64,000 nucleotides of DNA from Acidobacteriaceae bacterium KBS 83 (GTDB lineage: Bacteria > Acidobacteriota > Terriglobia > Terriglobales > Acidobacteriaceae). Where the stretch lies: the NCBI GenBank assembly GCA_000381585.1, contig KB906733.1:945378-1009377 (forward strand), in the 5' to 3' direction. The position numbers and the translations under genes were made by a program. The notes beneath the pieces are model-generated. The model was not told where the DNA came from and did not search any database. It saw only the letters and a program-made list of their open reading frames with translations. This document shows, piece by piece, positions 17,573 through 25,114 of this stretch; positions within the stretch are counted from its first letter, which is position 1, and each line of letters opens with the position of its first letter.

Positions 17573-18790
17573 ATGTCGAGTCTCACGGGATTAGCGACCG
17601 TCCTCCTGTTGTCTACCGCAGTTCTTCACGCGTCCGATGTGTGCCATCCGCAGGTGAAGCCGCCTGCCGACGCAGAGCAGGCGAAAAAGCAGATCGTCGA
17701 TTTCCAGTCGCGGCTCGCGACAGCATCGGACCGGGAGACGGTCCTCTACGCGATCTCGACCGAGCAGGCACACCTGGGCGAGTGGGATAACGCTTACCGC
17801 AACCTGAAATCCGCTGTTGCCGGGCGGCCCTGGTTCGATCCTTCCCAAGACGCGGCATTTCAACCCGTGCTGGGCTGTCCGCTGGTCCAGCAGGTGATCG
17901 CCCGCGTTCGTTCCGGCCACCCTGCTGTCCCGGCCGGACTGTACCGCACGATCCCGCCGCCGGACCTGATTCCAGAAGGACTCGCTGTCGATCCTGCAAC
18001 CGGCGATTTTTATCTGAGCAGCATCTTCCATCGCAAGATCGTGCGCTTTGGCACGGATGGTATTCCTCACGATTTCATCGCATCCGGCCAGGACGGAACG
18101 CTCGGCGTGTTAGGAATTCGCATCGACCCGCGAGACCACACCGTCTGGGCGAACAGCGAGGCTCCAGGCGAAGGCTGGCTGCATCACTGGGACCAGTCAG
18201 GCAAGCTGATCGCCCGCTATACGGCTGAGGGTGGGGAGCACTTATTCAACGACTTGGTCGTAGACCGAAAAGGAAATGTCTATCTGACAGCCAGCGCGGA
18301 CAATTGCCTGTACACGTTGCAGCAGGGCAGCCAGACACTGGAGCGTATTCCGCTCCCTAAGGCCTTTTATCCCAATGGAATCGCGCTCAGTGGTGACGAG
18401 AAGCATCTGTACGTCTCGGACGCCTTCGAGCTTTTCCTCGTTCATATCGCGTCGAGAACGGTGCGCCGTCTCACTCCGCCCAAGGGGGCCAGTATCGCTG
18501 GATTCGATGGCCTTTACTTCTATCGTCAATCTCTGATTGGGATTCAGAACGGGGTAGGCACTCCGCGTGTTCTCCAGGTGAAACTCTCTGCAGGTGGCGA
18601 CAGGGTCGAAGGGGTTCGGACTCTTGAATACCGCTCTCCTCTGGTCGAAATTCCCACGACCGGGGCAATCTACGAAGACCGCTTCTACTTCATCGCCAAC
18701 AGCCAGATCGATCAATTACAGAACGGCAAGATCAAAGATCCGGCGAAGCTGAAGCCCGTGCACATTGCAGTCGTGCCTTTGCCCCGTTGA
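17573..18790 (+). CDS. Secreted SMP-30/gluconolactonase-like beta-propeller protein
   Basis: 405 residues: a signal peptide (MSSLTGLATVLLLSTAVLHA), a helical part (24-110, with VLYAISTEQAHLGEWDNAY) that may be TPR-like, then a six-bladed propeller. The propeller is suggested by repeats such as PEGLAVDPATGDFYLSSI, FNDLVVDRKGNVYLTAS, YPNGIALSGDEKHLYVSD and TGAIYEDRFYFIANSQ. These resemble SMP-30/NHL/strictosidine-synthase-like propellers, which often bind calcium and act on lactones. The exact substrate is unknown. It starts 29 bases after the thioesterase gene. Confidence 0.75.
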   Translation: MSSLTGLATVLLLSTAVLHASDVCHPQVKPPADAEQAKKQIVDFQSRLATASDRETVLYAISTEQAHLGEWDNAYRNLKSAVAGRPWFDPSQDAAFQPVLGCPLVQQVIARVRSGHPAVPAGLYRTIPPPDLIPEGLAVDPATGDFYLSSIFHRKIVRFGTDGIPHDFIASGQDGTLGVLGIRIDPRDHTVWANSEAPGEGWLHHWDQSGKLIARYTAEGGEHLFNDLVVDRKGNVYLTASADNCLYTLQQGSQTLERIPLPKAFYPNGIALSGDEKHLYVSDAFELFLVHIASRTVRRLTPPKGASIAGFDGLYFYRQSLIGIQNGVGTPRVLQVKLSAGGDRVEGVRTLEYRSPLVEIPTTGAIYEDRFYFIANSQIDQLQNGKIKDPAKLKPVHIAVVPLPR

Positions 18791-18857
18791 AGGCGGCCAG
18801 GGAGGTACACAGAAAGTAGCGTTGTATTCCTCAAGACACCGGGATATGAAAGGACAC

Positions 18858-18980
18858 ATGAAGAAGATTGCACTGGCCCTTCTTGCCGCGGTCCTCGTGT
18901 CGTCTGCATCCCCTGCATTCGCCCGCGCCCACCATCATCATCGTCACCACCATCACCACCACGCATCTCACTCCGCATAA
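18858..18980 (+). CDS. Small secreted polyhistidine peptide (40 aa)
   Basis: Forty residues: a clear signal peptide (MKKIALALLAAVLVSSASPA, cut near FARA) and a mature tail of about 17 residues that is mostly histidine (AHHHHRHHHHHHASHSA). ATG 18858 is preceded by AAAGGA. An in-frame ATG at 18846 would add four residues. A strong terminator follows at 19000. A histidine cluster of this density would bind Ni, Zn or Cu in the periplasm, which is inference. No metal-transport gene is adjacent. Confidence 0.6.
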   Translation: MKKIALALLAAVLVSSASPAFARAHHHHRHHHHHHASHSA

Positions 18981-18999
18981 GAGTGGGAAGCGATCACGG

Positions 19000-19026
19000 A
19001 GGCGAGGCCGACCTGGTCTCGCCTTT
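19000..19026 (+). terminator. Rho-independent terminator after the polyhistidine peptide gene
   Basis: Ten-base stem AGGCGAGGCC/GGTCTCGCCT (one G-U pair) with a five-base loop and TTTT directly after. Confidence 0.85.
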
Positions 19027-19087
19027 TGCTATTCCTGCTGCACTTGCCAACGGTGACGACTCGCGGTGAGAATGCTGCAGGTTCGTC

Positions 19088-20356
19088 ATGGACAGCGTAC
19101 AGATCGGCCGAAGGAAGCAAGCCAGCTTTGGGCCGGCGCTGTTTCTTCTATTCCTGGCGGTGGTGATCAATTATGTCGATCGCGGGAATCTGTCGATTGC
19201 CGCACCTCTGCTGAAGGATGAGTGGCACCTGAGCGCGTCTACGCTCGGGGCGCTCTTGTCAGCATTCTTCTGGTCCTACACGGCGCTGCAGTTTGTTGGC
19301 GGGTGGTTACTCGATCGTTTCGACCCTTGCCGCGTCCTTGCTCTCGGATTTTTCGTGTGGTCGCTGGCCACGGCGCTCACTGGCTTGTCTACGGGTTTGG
19401 TGATGTTGATGTGCCTGCGTCTGCTACTTGGCGTCGGCGAGTCCGTGATTTGTCCTACGTCTTCACAGATACTTGCCCGCTATCTGCCGGAAGAGAGACG
19501 CGGCTTCGCGAATGGTGTCGTGTGCGGGGCGATGCGCTTCGGGGCAGTCGTGGGAACATTCGGCGGCGGATTGCTGATGGCGAGGTACGGATGGCGTCCG
19601 GTGTTTCTCGGCGTTGGCGCCTTGAGCCTGCTGTGGCTTCCCGCATGGTGGCGATGGAGACCGCGCCAAGAGTTGATAGCCACGACTGTTGCGACGGGCC
19701 AGACGCCCGGGTTCATAGAGATTTTCGAACAGCGATCGTTCTGGGGCGCATCCGCAGGTCATTTCTGTAGCAACTATCTGCTGTATTTCATGGTCACATG
19801 GCTGCCTCTTTACCTGGTGCGGGAACAGCACATGACGATGACTGCGATGTCGCGGATCGCTGCGCTGTACTACGTGACAGACGCCTGCTCCGCGTTCGCA
19901 ACCGGCGCGCTTGCGGATCTGTGGATGCGGCACGGGGGCACCACCACGCGGGTACGCAAGACCGCGATGGGCGTGGGATTTGCGCTTGCCGCGGTCTTCC
20001 TGGGCTTTCTGTCGTTCTCCACGCCGGCCACGTACCTCTTATATCTGTTGCTTGCTGGAGTGGGCTGTGGCATGACCAGCGCCACCTTGTTTGCCTACGG
20101 CCAGACACTCGCCGGCCCGGCGGCCGTTGGACGATGGACCGGTCTCCAGAATGGCTTCGCGAATTTCGCCGGCGTTATCGGTCCGGCGTTGACGGGCTTC
20201 CTCGTTGACAAGACCGGGCACTTCGCATCGGCGCTGGTGATTGCGGCTGCCATATGCGTTGCGGGAGTGTTCGCGTGGATCTTCGTCGTCGGGCGCGTGG
20301 AGCCAATTTGTTGGAAATCGGACACATCGCTGAGGGATGTAACCGAGGCGGTGTAA
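19088..20356 (+). CDS. MFS transporter, anion:cation symporter-like (first of a tandem pair)
   Basis: 422 residues with 12 predicted membrane segments. VINYVDRGNLSIAAP in the first segment and RLLLGVGESVICPTSSQILARYLP in the fourth to fifth are signatures of the MFS anion:cation symporter group (hexuronate, glucarate or galactonate permeases). The loop GGWLLDRFDP is the MFS A-motif region. The likely substrate is an organic acid such as an aldonate or hexuronate, but no catabolic gene is adjacent to specify it. It ends 45 bases before a clear paralogue. Confidence 0.8.
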   Translation: MDSVQIGRRKQASFGPALFLLFLAVVINYVDRGNLSIAAPLLKDEWHLSASTLGALLSAFFWSYTALQFVGGWLLDRFDPCRVLALGFFVWSLATALTGLSTGLVMLMCLRLLLGVGESVICPTSSQILARYLPEERRGFANGVVCGAMRFGAVVGTFGGGLLMARYGWRPVFLGVGALSLLWLPAWWRWRPRQELIATTVATGQTPGFIEIFEQRSFWGASAGHFCSNYLLYFMVTWLPLYLVREQHMTMTAMSRIAALYYVTDACSAFATGALADLWMRHGGTTTRVRKTAMGVGFALAAVFLGFLSFSTPATYLLYLLLAGVGCGMTSATLFAYGQTLAGPAAVGRWTGLQNGFANFAGVIGPALTGFLVDKTGHFASALVIAAAICVAGVFAWIFVVGRVEPICWKSDTSLRDVTEAV

Positions 20357-20401
20357 AGCTCACACGGTCAGTTAGCAGCTTGCCAGTGAGCAGGAAGACG
20401 A

Positions 20402-21700
20402 GTGACAATCCCGCAGGCGTTTCCCTTGCACAACCAAACAGAAAGCGGCCGGGCCCTCGCTCGCTTTGCGCCGACGCTGCTACTGCTGTTCATTGCCATT
20501 CTCATCAACTACGTCGACCGCGGGAATCTTTCGGTAGCAGCGTCGCTGGTACAGCAGGTGTGGCATATCTCCTCCTCCAAGCTAGGCGTGCTGTTCTCGG
20601 CGTTCTTCTGGACCTATACCGCGATGCAGTTCTTCAGCGGATGGATGACGGACAAACTGGGCGCAACCCTGGTGATGGGTTTGGGATTTCTCGTCTGGTC
20701 GCTTTCTACGGCCATTTCGGGTCTGGTCTCCGGGATTGCCTTGTTGTTCCTCATGCGACTCATGCTGGGGGTGGGCGAGTCGGTGATGTATCCCGCCTCC
20801 TCGAAGATCCTGGCCGAGCACTTGCCGGAAGAGGCGCGTGGATTTGCAAACGGAGTGATCTGCGCAGGTCAGAAGTGCGGCCCGGCGGTAGGCACACTTG
20901 CCGGTGGGATGCTGATGGCGCGCTACGGCTGGCGCTGGACGTTTCTCTGGATTGGGCTGGTGAGCCTGATATGGGTGCCGGCCTGGTGGCGGTGGGGAGC
21001 GCGCAGTTCCCGCGCAAACTGTGACGACGCAGGGCGCTCCCCGAGTACGGTGGATATCCTGCGGCAGCGTTCCTTCTGGGGAGTCACCTTTGCTGCTCTC
21101 TGCGGGGGTTACGAGATCTACTTCGTTGTGATCTGGCTGCCCCTGTATCTCATGAAAGAAATCCATCTCCCCATGAGAGCGATGGCGCGAGCGGCGGGCG
21201 CCTTCTTCCTGATTGAAGCGGCCTCAGCATTGATTACCGGATGGGTGGCTGATTCGTTAATCCGCGGGGGAAGATCACCGTCGATAGTACGCAAGTCAAT
21301 GATGGCCTTCGGGACCATCATTGCGGCAGCCGGGCTGCTGTTTTGTGCCTTTGCCGGCGCACACGCATATCCATGGGGTCTGGCGCTTACCACCGTGGGG
21401 GGCGGCGTGTTCAGTTCTGGATACTTCACATTCGGCCAGACACTTGCCGGGCCGCTCGCCGCCGGTAGGTGGGTTGGACTGCAAAATGGCCTGACTAACG
21501 TTTCGGGCATCGTCGGACCCGCGGTTACGGGATTCCTTCTCGATCGTACCGGAGGCTTCGCCGTTCCACTGATAGTGACGGCCGCGATGACCCTCATCAG
21601 TGGCTGGGCCTGGGTATTCCTGACAGGTCCGCTGAAGCAGGTGGAGTGGACAAAGATGCCGGCGGCCTCACCCATGGATACGATCAGTCCCGTTGGATGA
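20402..21700 (+). CDS. MFS transporter, anion:cation symporter-like (second of a tandem pair)
   Basis: 432 residues, 12 membrane segments, aligning throughout with the preceding gene: INYVDRGNLSVAAS, RLMLGVGESVMYPASSKILAEHLPEEARGFANG and a near-identical MARYGWRWTFLWIG. It starts at GTG 20402 with AGGA six bases upstream. The two genes look like a tandem duplication that has since diverged, perhaps to different organic acids. Its stop lies nine bases from the stop of the convergent B12-binding gene, with no terminator visible between them. Confidence 0.8.
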   Translation: MTIPQAFPLHNQTESGRALARFAPTLLLLFIAILINYVDRGNLSVAASLVQQVWHISSSKLGVLFSAFFWTYTAMQFFSGWMTDKLGATLVMGLGFLVWSLSTAISGLVSGIALLFLMRLMLGVGESVMYPASSKILAEHLPEEARGFANGVICAGQKCGPAVGTLAGGMLMARYGWRWTFLWIGLVSLIWVPAWWRWGARSSRANCDDAGRSPSTVDILRQRSFWGVTFAALCGGYEIYFVVIWLPLYLMKEIHLPMRAMARAAGAFFLIEAASALITGWVADSLIRGGRSPSIVRKSMMAFGTIIAAAGLLFCAFAGAHAYPWGLALTTVGGGVFSSGYFTFGQTLAGPLAAGRWVGLQNGLTNVSGIVGPAVTGFLLDRTGGFAVPLIVTAAMTLISGWAWVFLTGPLKQVEWTKMPAASPMDTISPVG

Positions 21701-21709
21701 GCGAGATAG

Positions 21710-22129
21710 TTAGACGATCAGGTCGCGCGGCTTCACGTGTTCGCGGATGAAGGTGACCGTTGCGTCAAGCGAGGTGCCGGGACCGAAGATGGCAGCGACG
21801 CCCTGCTGCTTGAGAAACTCGACGTCCTGCTCCGGAATGGTGCCGCCGACGACCACCAGCACATCGCTGGCGCCTCTCTCTTTGAGCAGCGTCGTGACCC
21901 TGGGCACGATTGCGTTGTGCGCGCCGGAAAGGATACTCAGGCCGACGCAGTCGACATCTTCCTGGAGCGCGGCGTTGACGATCATCTCCGGCGTCTGCCG
22001 CAGACCGGTGTAGATGACCTCCATGCCGGCGTCGCGCAGCGCGCGCGCGATGACCTTGGCGCCGCGGTCGTGACCGTCCAGGCCGGGCTTGGCAACGAGG
22101 ACACGGATGGGTGGGGCAGATTCAGGCAT
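21710..22129 (-). CDS. Free-standing cobalamin (B12)-binding domain protein, methylmalonyl-CoA mutase C-terminal type
   Basis: A 139-residue protein equal to the B12-binding module of methylmalonyl-CoA mutase. It has [19 protein letters not shown] with the D-x-H-x-x-G motif (His20 is the lower-axial cobalt ligand), then [24 protein letters not shown] (the S-x-L motif) and [10 protein letters not shown] (the GG motif). Such separate subunits pair with a catalytic subunit encoded elsewhere in isobutyryl-, ethylmalonyl- or methylmalonyl-CoA mutases. No mutase or MeaB gene is in the window. The start ATG 22129 lacks an SD. It is divergent from the ArsR-type gene. Confidence 0.85.
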   Translation of the reverse strand: MPESAPPIRVLVAKPGLDGHDRGAKVIARALRDAGMEVIYTGLRQTPEMIVNAALQEDVDCVGLSILSGAHNAIVPRVTTLLKERGASDVLVVVGGTIPEQDVEFLKQQGVAAIFGPGTSLDATVTFIREHVKPRDLIV

Positions 22130-22181
22130 CGGACGGAGGAGAATATCACAGCCGGTACGGAGGCGCCCGGACCGCCTCGAA

Positions 22182-22199
22182 TCGTTTTCCCGGAAACGA
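22182..22199. promoter_or_regulatory. Inverted repeat TCGTTT-N6-AAACGA between divergent genes
   Basis: Exact six-base arms separated by six bases, located between the B12-binding gene (start 22129) and the ArsR gene (start 22212). Size and position fit an operator for a dimeric regulator. Its sequence differs from the TTCGA boxes further right. Confidence 0.4.
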
Positions 22200-22211
22200 C
22201 ATCTTTCCGGT

Positions 22212-22511
22212 ATGCGAACGAAGGGCGACAGGTCGAGCGTGATGATGCCAGACGTGCAGTTTCGCGCCATCGGCCGGGCGCTCGCTGACCCGCACCGGTT
22301 CGCCATTCTGCAGCAAGTCGCGGCCGCAGAAGGCATGCCGTGCGCCCGCCTTCAGGAACACGCCGTACTTAGCCCGGCCACAATTTCCCATCACATGAAA
22401 GAACTGAGCGAGGCCGGCCTGATAGACATAACGCGCAAAGGCCGGGATGCCTATCTTTCCCTGCTGAGGCCGGTTTTGGATGCTTACCTCGAACGCCTCG
22501 CCTCGCTCTGA
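22212..22511 (+). CDS. ArsR-family transcriptional regulator
   Basis: About 99 residues (89 if ATG 22242 is used) forming a single winged helix. [20 protein letters not shown] is the ArsR opening, [19 protein letters not shown] the recognition helix, and [13 protein letters not shown] the wing. The metal-binding CxC motif of classical ArsR is absent, so it may sense a small molecule or redox state. The gene points at the first dehydrogenase copy, whose 107-base upstream region holds two TTCGA-N6-TCGAA boxes, the likely targets. Starts 22212 and 22242 are not separable, since both have weak SDs. Confidence 0.8.
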   Translation: MRTKGDRSSVMMPDVQFRAIGRALADPHRFAILQQVAAAEGMPCARLQEHAVLSPATISHHMKELSEAGLIDITRKGRDAYLSLLRPVLDAYLERLASL

Positions 22512-22569
22512 ACGCCCGGGGATTTTTCACAGGTGGCATGCTGAATCTATTCTGCAGGCAGCGCATCTG

Positions 22570-22585
22570 TTCGATATACGTCGAA
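22570..22585. promoter_or_regulatory. Operator box 1 (TTCGA-N6-TCGAA) before the first dehydrogenase gene
   Basis: TTCGATATACGTCGAA, a perfect five-base inverted repeat with a six-base spacer. It sits exactly 20 bases (two helical turns) before box 2 and 34 bases before the ATG. A related box lies before the paralogue. Confidence 0.65.
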
Positions 22586-22589
22586 ATGT

Positions 22590-22605
22590 TCGACAGACAT
22601 CGAAG
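22590..22605. promoter_or_regulatory. Operator box 2 (TTCGA-N6-TCGAA) before the first dehydrogenase gene
   Basis: TTCGACAGACATCGAA, the same inverted repeat on the same helical face as box 1, ending 13 bases before the ATG at 22619. A bound repressor here would block initiation. Confidence 0.65.
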
Positions 22606-22618
22606 TGAGGTGGAAGAT

Positions 22619-23368
22619 ATGGCAAAGCTGACAGGGAAGGTAGCCGTGGTGACTGGGGCATCGAAGGGGATCGGCGCCGGGATCGCAAAGGAGCTTGCGG
22701 CACAGGGTGCGTCGGTGGTGGTGAACTATTCTTCGAGCAAAGAGGGCGCGGAGAAGGTAGTTGCGGAGATTACGAAAGCGGGCGGCAAGGCGGTAGCCGT
22801 GGGTGGCAGCGTGGCCAAAGCTGGCGACATCGAGAAGTTGTTTGCCGAAGCGAAGAAAACCTACGGTAAAGTGGACATCCTGGTGAACAACGCGGGCGTG
22901 TATGCATTTGCGCCGCTCGAGGCGATCACAGAGGATGAGATTGACCGGATCTTCGACACGAATGTTAAAGGATTGCTGCTGGCAACGAAGGCCGGTGTGG
23001 CGCTCTTTCCGTCGGAGGGCGGCAGCGTCATCAACATTGGGTCGGTAGTCAGCGATTCCACGCCGGTCGCGTCAGCGGTCTATACCGGCACCAAGGGCGC
23101 GGTGGATGCGATCACCCGTGTCTTCGCAAAGGAGTTGGGACCAAAGAAGATCCGCGTGAATGCGGTGAATCCGGGACCGGTAGTGACGGAGGGCTTTAAG
23201 TCTGCCGGCATCGAGGGCAGTGATCTTGAGAAAGGCATGGTCCAGGGCACTCCGCTGGGGCGCCTCGGGCAGCCGGATGATATCGCCAGCGTAGTGGCAT
23301 TCCTGGCCTCGGATGATTCGCGCTGGATCACCGGATCGCTGCTTCAGGCCGCGGGCGGTCTGCGGTAA
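22619..23368 (+). CDS. Short-chain dehydrogenase/reductase (first of two near-identical copies)
   Basis: A 249-residue classical SDR with NAD(P) motif TGASKGIG (12-19), NNAG near 90, and the catalytic Ser, Tyr and Lys in INIGSV and VYTGTK. The C terminus ends ITGSLLQAAGGLR. Such proteins are often labelled glucose 1-dehydrogenase or 3-oxoacyl-ACP reductase, and the real substrate cannot be read from sequence. The start is fixed by GAGGTGG before ATG 22619. It lies behind an ArsR gene with two operator boxes and ahead of a strong terminator. The copy at 26735-27484 is about 90% identical. Confidence 0.88.
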   Translation: MAKLTGKVAVVTGASKGIGAGIAKELAAQGASVVVNYSSSKEGAEKVVAEITKAGGKAVAVGGSVAKAGDIEKLFAEAKKTYGKVDILVNNAGVYAFAPLEAITEDEIDRIFDTNVKGLLLATKAGVALFPSEGGSVINIGSVVSDSTPVASAVYTGTKGAVDAITRVFAKELGPKKIRVNAVNPGPVVTEGFKSAGIEGSDLEKGMVQGTPLGRLGQPDDIASVVAFLASDDSRWITGSLLQAAGGLR

Positions 23369-23388
23369 GGCGCGGTTCCAAGGAAGGA

Positions 23389-23428
23389 GGCCGCGCGCTC
23401 TTGAACGTCGAGCGCGCGGCCATTTTAT
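23389..23428 (+). terminator. Rho-independent terminator after the first dehydrogenase
   Basis: Perfect 12-base stem GGCCGCGCGCTC/GAGCGCGCGGCC with a nine-base loop, then ATTTTAT. A clearly homologous terminator follows the second dehydrogenase copy. Confidence 0.85.
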
Positions 23429-23449
23429 ATTCGTCTGAGGGGCGCTTTG

Positions 23450-24754
23450 CTATGGGGTAAGGCGGTAACGGTCGCGCGGGTAGAGGACTGCCTGACGCAC
23501 GTTTGCGAGGTTCAGTATGCGCGCCGTCAGCCTTTCCAGTCCGATAGCGAAGCCGCCGTGTGGGGGCATGCCCACGTCGAATATCCTGAGGTGGCTTTCG
23601 AAATTAGCGGGCTCGATGCCGCGTGCCCGCATTGCTTCTTCCAATTCGTCACGCCGATGTAGCCGCTGGCCCCCAGTCGTGACCTCAATACCTTCAAAGA
23701 GCAGGTCGAAGCTGCTGGCTGCTCCGCTGCTGCCTCTTGGAGCCGTATAAAACGGGCGTGCCGCGAGCGGAAATCCCAAAACGAAGACAGCGGCTGCCCC
23801 GGTCTTCTCCTGCGCGAGCCGGCATAACTGTCTCTCCGCTTCCGGATCCAGGTCATCGACGAGGTCCGTGCGCTGAAAGTGCTCCTTCAACATTTCCAGA
23901 CACTCAGCGAACTCCCAGCAGGGAACGTCGAGCATTCGGGGAAGAGCGGCGGCCCGGTGTGCGAGCAGGACTGACGCGTAACTCTCATTCAGCCGGGCGA
24001 AGATGAAATCCAGGAGCTCGCGTTCCAACTGAATGACATCCTCGGGACCATCAATGAATCCGAACTCGACGTCGAGCGAGTAGTACTCCGTAAGGTGGCG
24101 GCTGGTGGCATGCGGCTCAGCGCGATAGACATGACCTGTTTCGAAGACCCGTTCGAAGCCGGCCACCGTTTGTTCTTTATAGAATTGCGGACTCTGTGCC
24201 AGGTATGCGACGCGGTCGAAATACTTCAGTTGGAAGAGATTTGTTCCGCCCTCCGTTCCGGACGAGACGATCTTCGAAGTGACGATCTCCGTGAAGTGAT
24301 GTGCAGTGAGGAATTCCCGAAAGAACCGCAGCAGAGCGGCCTGCACTCGGAAAATATCGCCAATCGAGTTATTGCGCAGGGCGAGCGGACGATACTCCAG
24401 CTGAACCTCCTGCCCGATGGATTCAAGATCTGTGGCTGCAGTGAACGGCAGGTTATGGCCGCAACGGTTCAATATTCGAATTTCGAGGACATCGACTTCG
24501 ATCCCTGATTTTGCGCGCTCGTCACGGCGCGTTAGGCCATGCACTTCGACGACATCTTCCGTTTTGAGATGAAGCTCGCGCAGCGCTTCGGACGCTGCGA
24601 CACACTGCAATTCACCTGAGCAGTCTTTCAGAATGACGAAAGTAGTCTTGCCAAGTACGCGGAGCCGGGAAATCCATCCGCGAAGGAGGACCGGCTTCAG
24701 AATGTGTTCAGGAAGAGATCGAATGAAAATGCGCTGGCTCGCCTTCTCGTGCAT
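23450..24754 (-). CDS. aspS: Aspartyl-tRNA synthetase, archaeal (probably non-discriminating) type
   Basis: A 434-residue class IIb synthetase: an N-terminal OB anticodon-binding fold (ILKPVLLRGWISRLRVLGKT) and a catalytic core with TSRHLTEYYSLDVEFGFIDG and the motif-3 GMPPHGGFAIGLERLT near the end. It lacks the large GAD insert of bacterial AspRS and is far shorter (434 versus about 590), which marks the archaeal/AspRS2 type. In other bacteria this form also charges tRNA-Asn with Asp for GatCAB amidation. Start ATG 24754 has GGAGG eight bases upstream, better than the in-frame 24793. It is convergent with the first dehydrogenase gene. Confidence 0.88.
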   Translation of the reverse strand: MHEKASQRIFIRSLPEHILKPVLLRGWISRLRVLGKTTFVILKDCSGELQCVAASEALRELHLKTEDVVEVHGLTRRDERAKSGIEVDVLEIRILNRCGHNLPFTAATDLESIGQEVQLEYRPLALRNNSIGDIFRVQAALLRFFREFLTAHHFTEIVTSKIVSSGTEGGTNLFQLKYFDRVAYLAQSPQFYKEQTVAGFERVFETGHVYRAEPHATSRHLTEYYSLDVEFGFIDGPEDVIQLERELLDFIFARLNESYASVLLAHRAAALPRMLDVPCWEFAECLEMLKEHFQRTDLVDDLDPEAERQLCRLAQEKTGAAAVFVLGFPLAARPFYTAPRGSSGAASSFDLLFEGIEVTTGGQRLHRRDELEEAMRARGIEPANFESHLRIFDVGMPPHGGFAIGLERLTARILNLANVRQAVLYPRDRYRLTP

Positions 24755-25114
24755 AGCAAAAACCTCCGTTATGGAGAATTTCGCTGGAGCCACGGTGGCG
24801 GCGGTACCATCCAGCTTCCGGCAGGGCGCCGGCGCTTGATTCGGCGTTATGTCGTAACGAACGTTTCCCGCTACTAGGGCCTGCTATTCAGCTTCCTTTT
24901 TGCGGGAACCTCTTAGAGGGGTCTGTCCTCGTCGACGAGTTGTCTCTATGCTGCCATCATGTACTCCGAAAGACAAGGTGCGTGTAGCGTGGTCGAGCAA
25001 CCAGCGCTGGTGTCGAGTCGCGCCGGTAATGGAGCACAAGCCGATAAGATTCTGCATGCAAGCTGGTGCACGTCCGGTTCAGATTGGTGCCAAACGCCTG
25101 TCTGATCATGTCAG
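24755..25114. other. Intergenic region, no gene recognised
   Basis: 360 bases upstream of aspS and downstream of the PQQ-repeat gene, less GC-rich than its flanks. Apart from the aspS ribosome-binding site at the left end I see no RNA gene, strong hairpin or convincing coding frame. Confidence 0.4.
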
